From assembly GCA_036524005.1 (NCBI GenBank), contig DATDDB010000144.1, positions 1 to 7,334 of the forward strand: 7,334 nucleotides of DNA, written 5' to 3'. The translations under genes and the position numbers were made by a program. This document shows positions 6,901-7,334 of the stretch, piece after piece; positions within the stretch are counted from its first letter, which is position 1; every line of letters starts with the position of its first letter. The notes below the pieces were generated by a model. The model was not told the origin of the DNA. It ran no database searches and worked only from the letters and a program-made list of their open reading frames with translations. The stretch is from DATDDB01 sp036524005. Its GTDB lineage: Bacteria > Pseudomonadota > Gammaproteobacteria > Burkholderiales > Gallionellaceae.

Positions 6901-7334
6901 GGCGGCACGGCAAGGAGATCTATCGCGAAAACGCGGTGACGCTGCAGCGCGTCTGGTCGGAGACCAGCTATCACATGCAAAAGCTGCGCGACAATCCGGC
7001 CTGTGCCCAGCAGGAGTTCGACCACATCCTGGATGCGCGCGATCCTGGCCTGCACGCCAAGCTGACCTACGATCCCGAACAAAACCCGGTCGCGCCAGCC
7101 ATCCTGAAATCGCGCCCCAAGATCGCCATCCTGCGCGAGCAGGGGGTGAACGGCCAGGTGGAGATGGCTGCCGCGTTCGATCGCGCCGGATTCCAGGCGG
7201 TGGACGTGCACATGAGCGATATCATTTCCGGGCGCGTCAAGCTCACCGGATTCAAGGGCGTGGCCGCTTGCGGCGGCTTCTCCTATGGCGACGTACTGGG
7301 TGCGGGTGAAGGCTGGGCCAAGTCCATCCTGTTC
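3981..7334 (+). CDS. purL: phosphoribosylformylglycinamidine synthase, large single-chain form (3' partial)
   Basis: PurL catalyses the fourth step of de novo purine synthesis: FGAR + ATP + glutamine gives FGAM. The frame is open from ATG 3981 to the right edge (1118 codons). Proteobacterial PurL has about 1,295 residues, so roughly 175 are missing. In order: the PurS-like N-terminal domain with PRLGTISPWSSKATDIA (from 81); a helical linker; the first AIRS-like half with NSEHCRHK (219-226), ETHNHP (299-304), GAGGEIRDEGATG (316-328) and GGGAASSM (451-458); HDVGAGG (503-509); the second half with PVGKDSMSMKT and HDRSDGG (891-897); and the beginning of the class-I glutaminase domain at KIAILREQGVNG (from 1047). 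The last residues seen are GGFSYGDVLGAGEGWAKSILF. The catalytic Cys (in GVCNGCQ in E. coli) and the His/Glu lie beyond the edge, so intactness of the glutaminase cannot be judged. No internal stop or frameshift is seen. ATG 3981 fits the family start (PALSAFRLEKL follows), though no Shine-Dalgarno is evident. Confidence 0.97.
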   Translation, partial: MGPVFVGKPALSAFRLEKLRIALKEAAPGVQLLDTRHWYFVELREPLSAADAALLGRLLGLDAGAGEPDQAGKLQRMLVVPRLGTISPWSSKATDIAQHCALPQVQRIERGVMYYLAGKHGKALAEAERRAALPLLHDRMTESVLDDLDGAADRIFRHGTPQPLASVDILKGGKSALEAANREMGLALSPDEVDYLVENFQKLRRNPTDVELMMFAQANSEHCRHKIFNADWVIDGEKQSMSLFGMIRNTHRQNPHGTIVAYSDNSSVIEGANIARFYPRADGSYAYSEELTHTLMKVETHNHPTAIAPFAGAATGAGGEIRDEGATGSGSKPKAGLTGFSVSNLHIPEFGQPWEQNPYGKPGRIASALQIMLDGPIGGAAFNNEFGRPNLAGYFRTFEQQVKGEVRGYHKPIMLAGGLGNIKAEHTHKHALPEGALLIQLGGPGMLIGLGGGAASSMDTGANAENLDFDSVQRGNPEMQRRAQEVIDRCWQMGGNNPILSIHDVGAGGISNALPELVHGGGKGGFFELRAVPNEERGMSPMQIWSNEAQERYVLAIPQERLAEFKALCERERCPFAVIGRATQDDQIVVHDREFNNNAVDMPLPVLLGKPPKMTRNVKREKVKLQEFDVSGIPLEEAIVRVLRCPTVANKTFLISIGDRTVGGMTARDQMVGPWQVPVADAAVTLMGFNTNQGEAFAIGERTPLAVLNAPASARMAVGEAITNISGTRIEKIGDIKLSANWMAAAGHHGEDAALFDAVRAVGMEMCPELGISIPVGKDSMSMKTSWAEGSGKGGGKRKEVTAPLSLIVSAFAPCSDVRKTLTPQLTADLDTVILLIDLGLGKDRLGGSVLAQVYNQVGSAAPDADDPRRLKTFFDLIQRFNAEGKLLAYHDRSDGGLFVALCEMAFASHIGLNIDLDETSRNSLRALFSEELGALVQVRKADLPTLLEQCYEAGMVEVHPVARLNTRGEIVIRRHGKEIYRENAVTLQRVWSETSYHMQKLRDNPACAQQEFDHILDARDPGLHAKLTYDPEQNPVAPAILKSRPKIAILREQGVNGQVEMAAAFDRAGFQAVDVHMSDIISGRVKLTGFKGVAACGGFSYGDVLGAGEGWAKSILF

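Noticed and set aside
6195..7211. 338-codon open frame on the minus strand
   Set aside because: It is antisense to the second half of purL and has the same His/Gln/Arg-rich artefact composition and no family motif.
1..7334. CRISPR array, tRNA/rRNA, insertion sequence, phage or known defence system
   Set aside because: No regularly spaced repeats, no tRNA-like cloverleaf, no transposase, integrase, nuclease or toxin motif was seen on either strand. The window is mainly housekeeping genes plus one unknown gene.
7260..7334. Truncated or inactive PurL glutaminase
   Set aside because: The missing active-site Cys, His and Glu are simply beyond the window edge. The frame is open to the last base with normal family sequence.

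Overview
The window looks like chromosomal DNA from a GC-rich proteobacterium, most likely a betaproteobacterium (a Nitrosomonadales/Gallionellaceae-like organism is a reasonable guess, inferred from gene style only). The evidence is a long single-chain PurL of proteobacterial type, a free-standing NAD(P)H-hydrate dehydratase with the NPGMSAPGMGDVLSG form of its signature, a DUF2937-type membrane protein and a Lys/Ala-rich DUF2934 protein. The host-like genes use mainly G/C third positions.

Layout. Positions 1-33 may be the last codons of a rightward gene that begins outside the window. Positions 34-257 are non-coding and hold several short inverted repeats. A leftward gene of unknown function (258-908, GTG start) is visibly less GC-rich than the rest. 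Another non-coding stretch, 909-1140, follows. Short copies of AAAGCGGAC / GTCCGCTTT lie on both sides of this unknown gene, so 1-1140 reads as an accessory or intergenic patch. Next on the minus strand comes a DUF2934 protein with a histone-H1-like tail (1141-1533), which has the one clear Shine-Dalgarno sequence in the window. Further right on the minus strand are three closely spaced genes that probably form one transcript: nnrD (start 3879), a DUF2937 protein (2958-2431) and a spermidine-synthase-like protein (2396-1641). Divergent from nnrD, a TATAAT-type promoter near 3933 faces purL, which starts at 3981 and runs off the right edge after 1118 codons. The glutaminase active site of PurL lies beyond the window.

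How the genes relate. PurL (de novo purine synthesis) and NnrD (repair of hydrated NAD(P)H) are housekeeping metabolic enzymes that share a divergent promoter region. DUF2937 and the SpeE-like protein travel with nnrD without an obvious shared pathway. I found no CRISPR array, RNA gene, transposase, phage gene or recognisable defence system. The least explained parts are the unknown gene at 258-908 with its flanking repeats, and the SpeE-like protein, whose family motifs have diverged.
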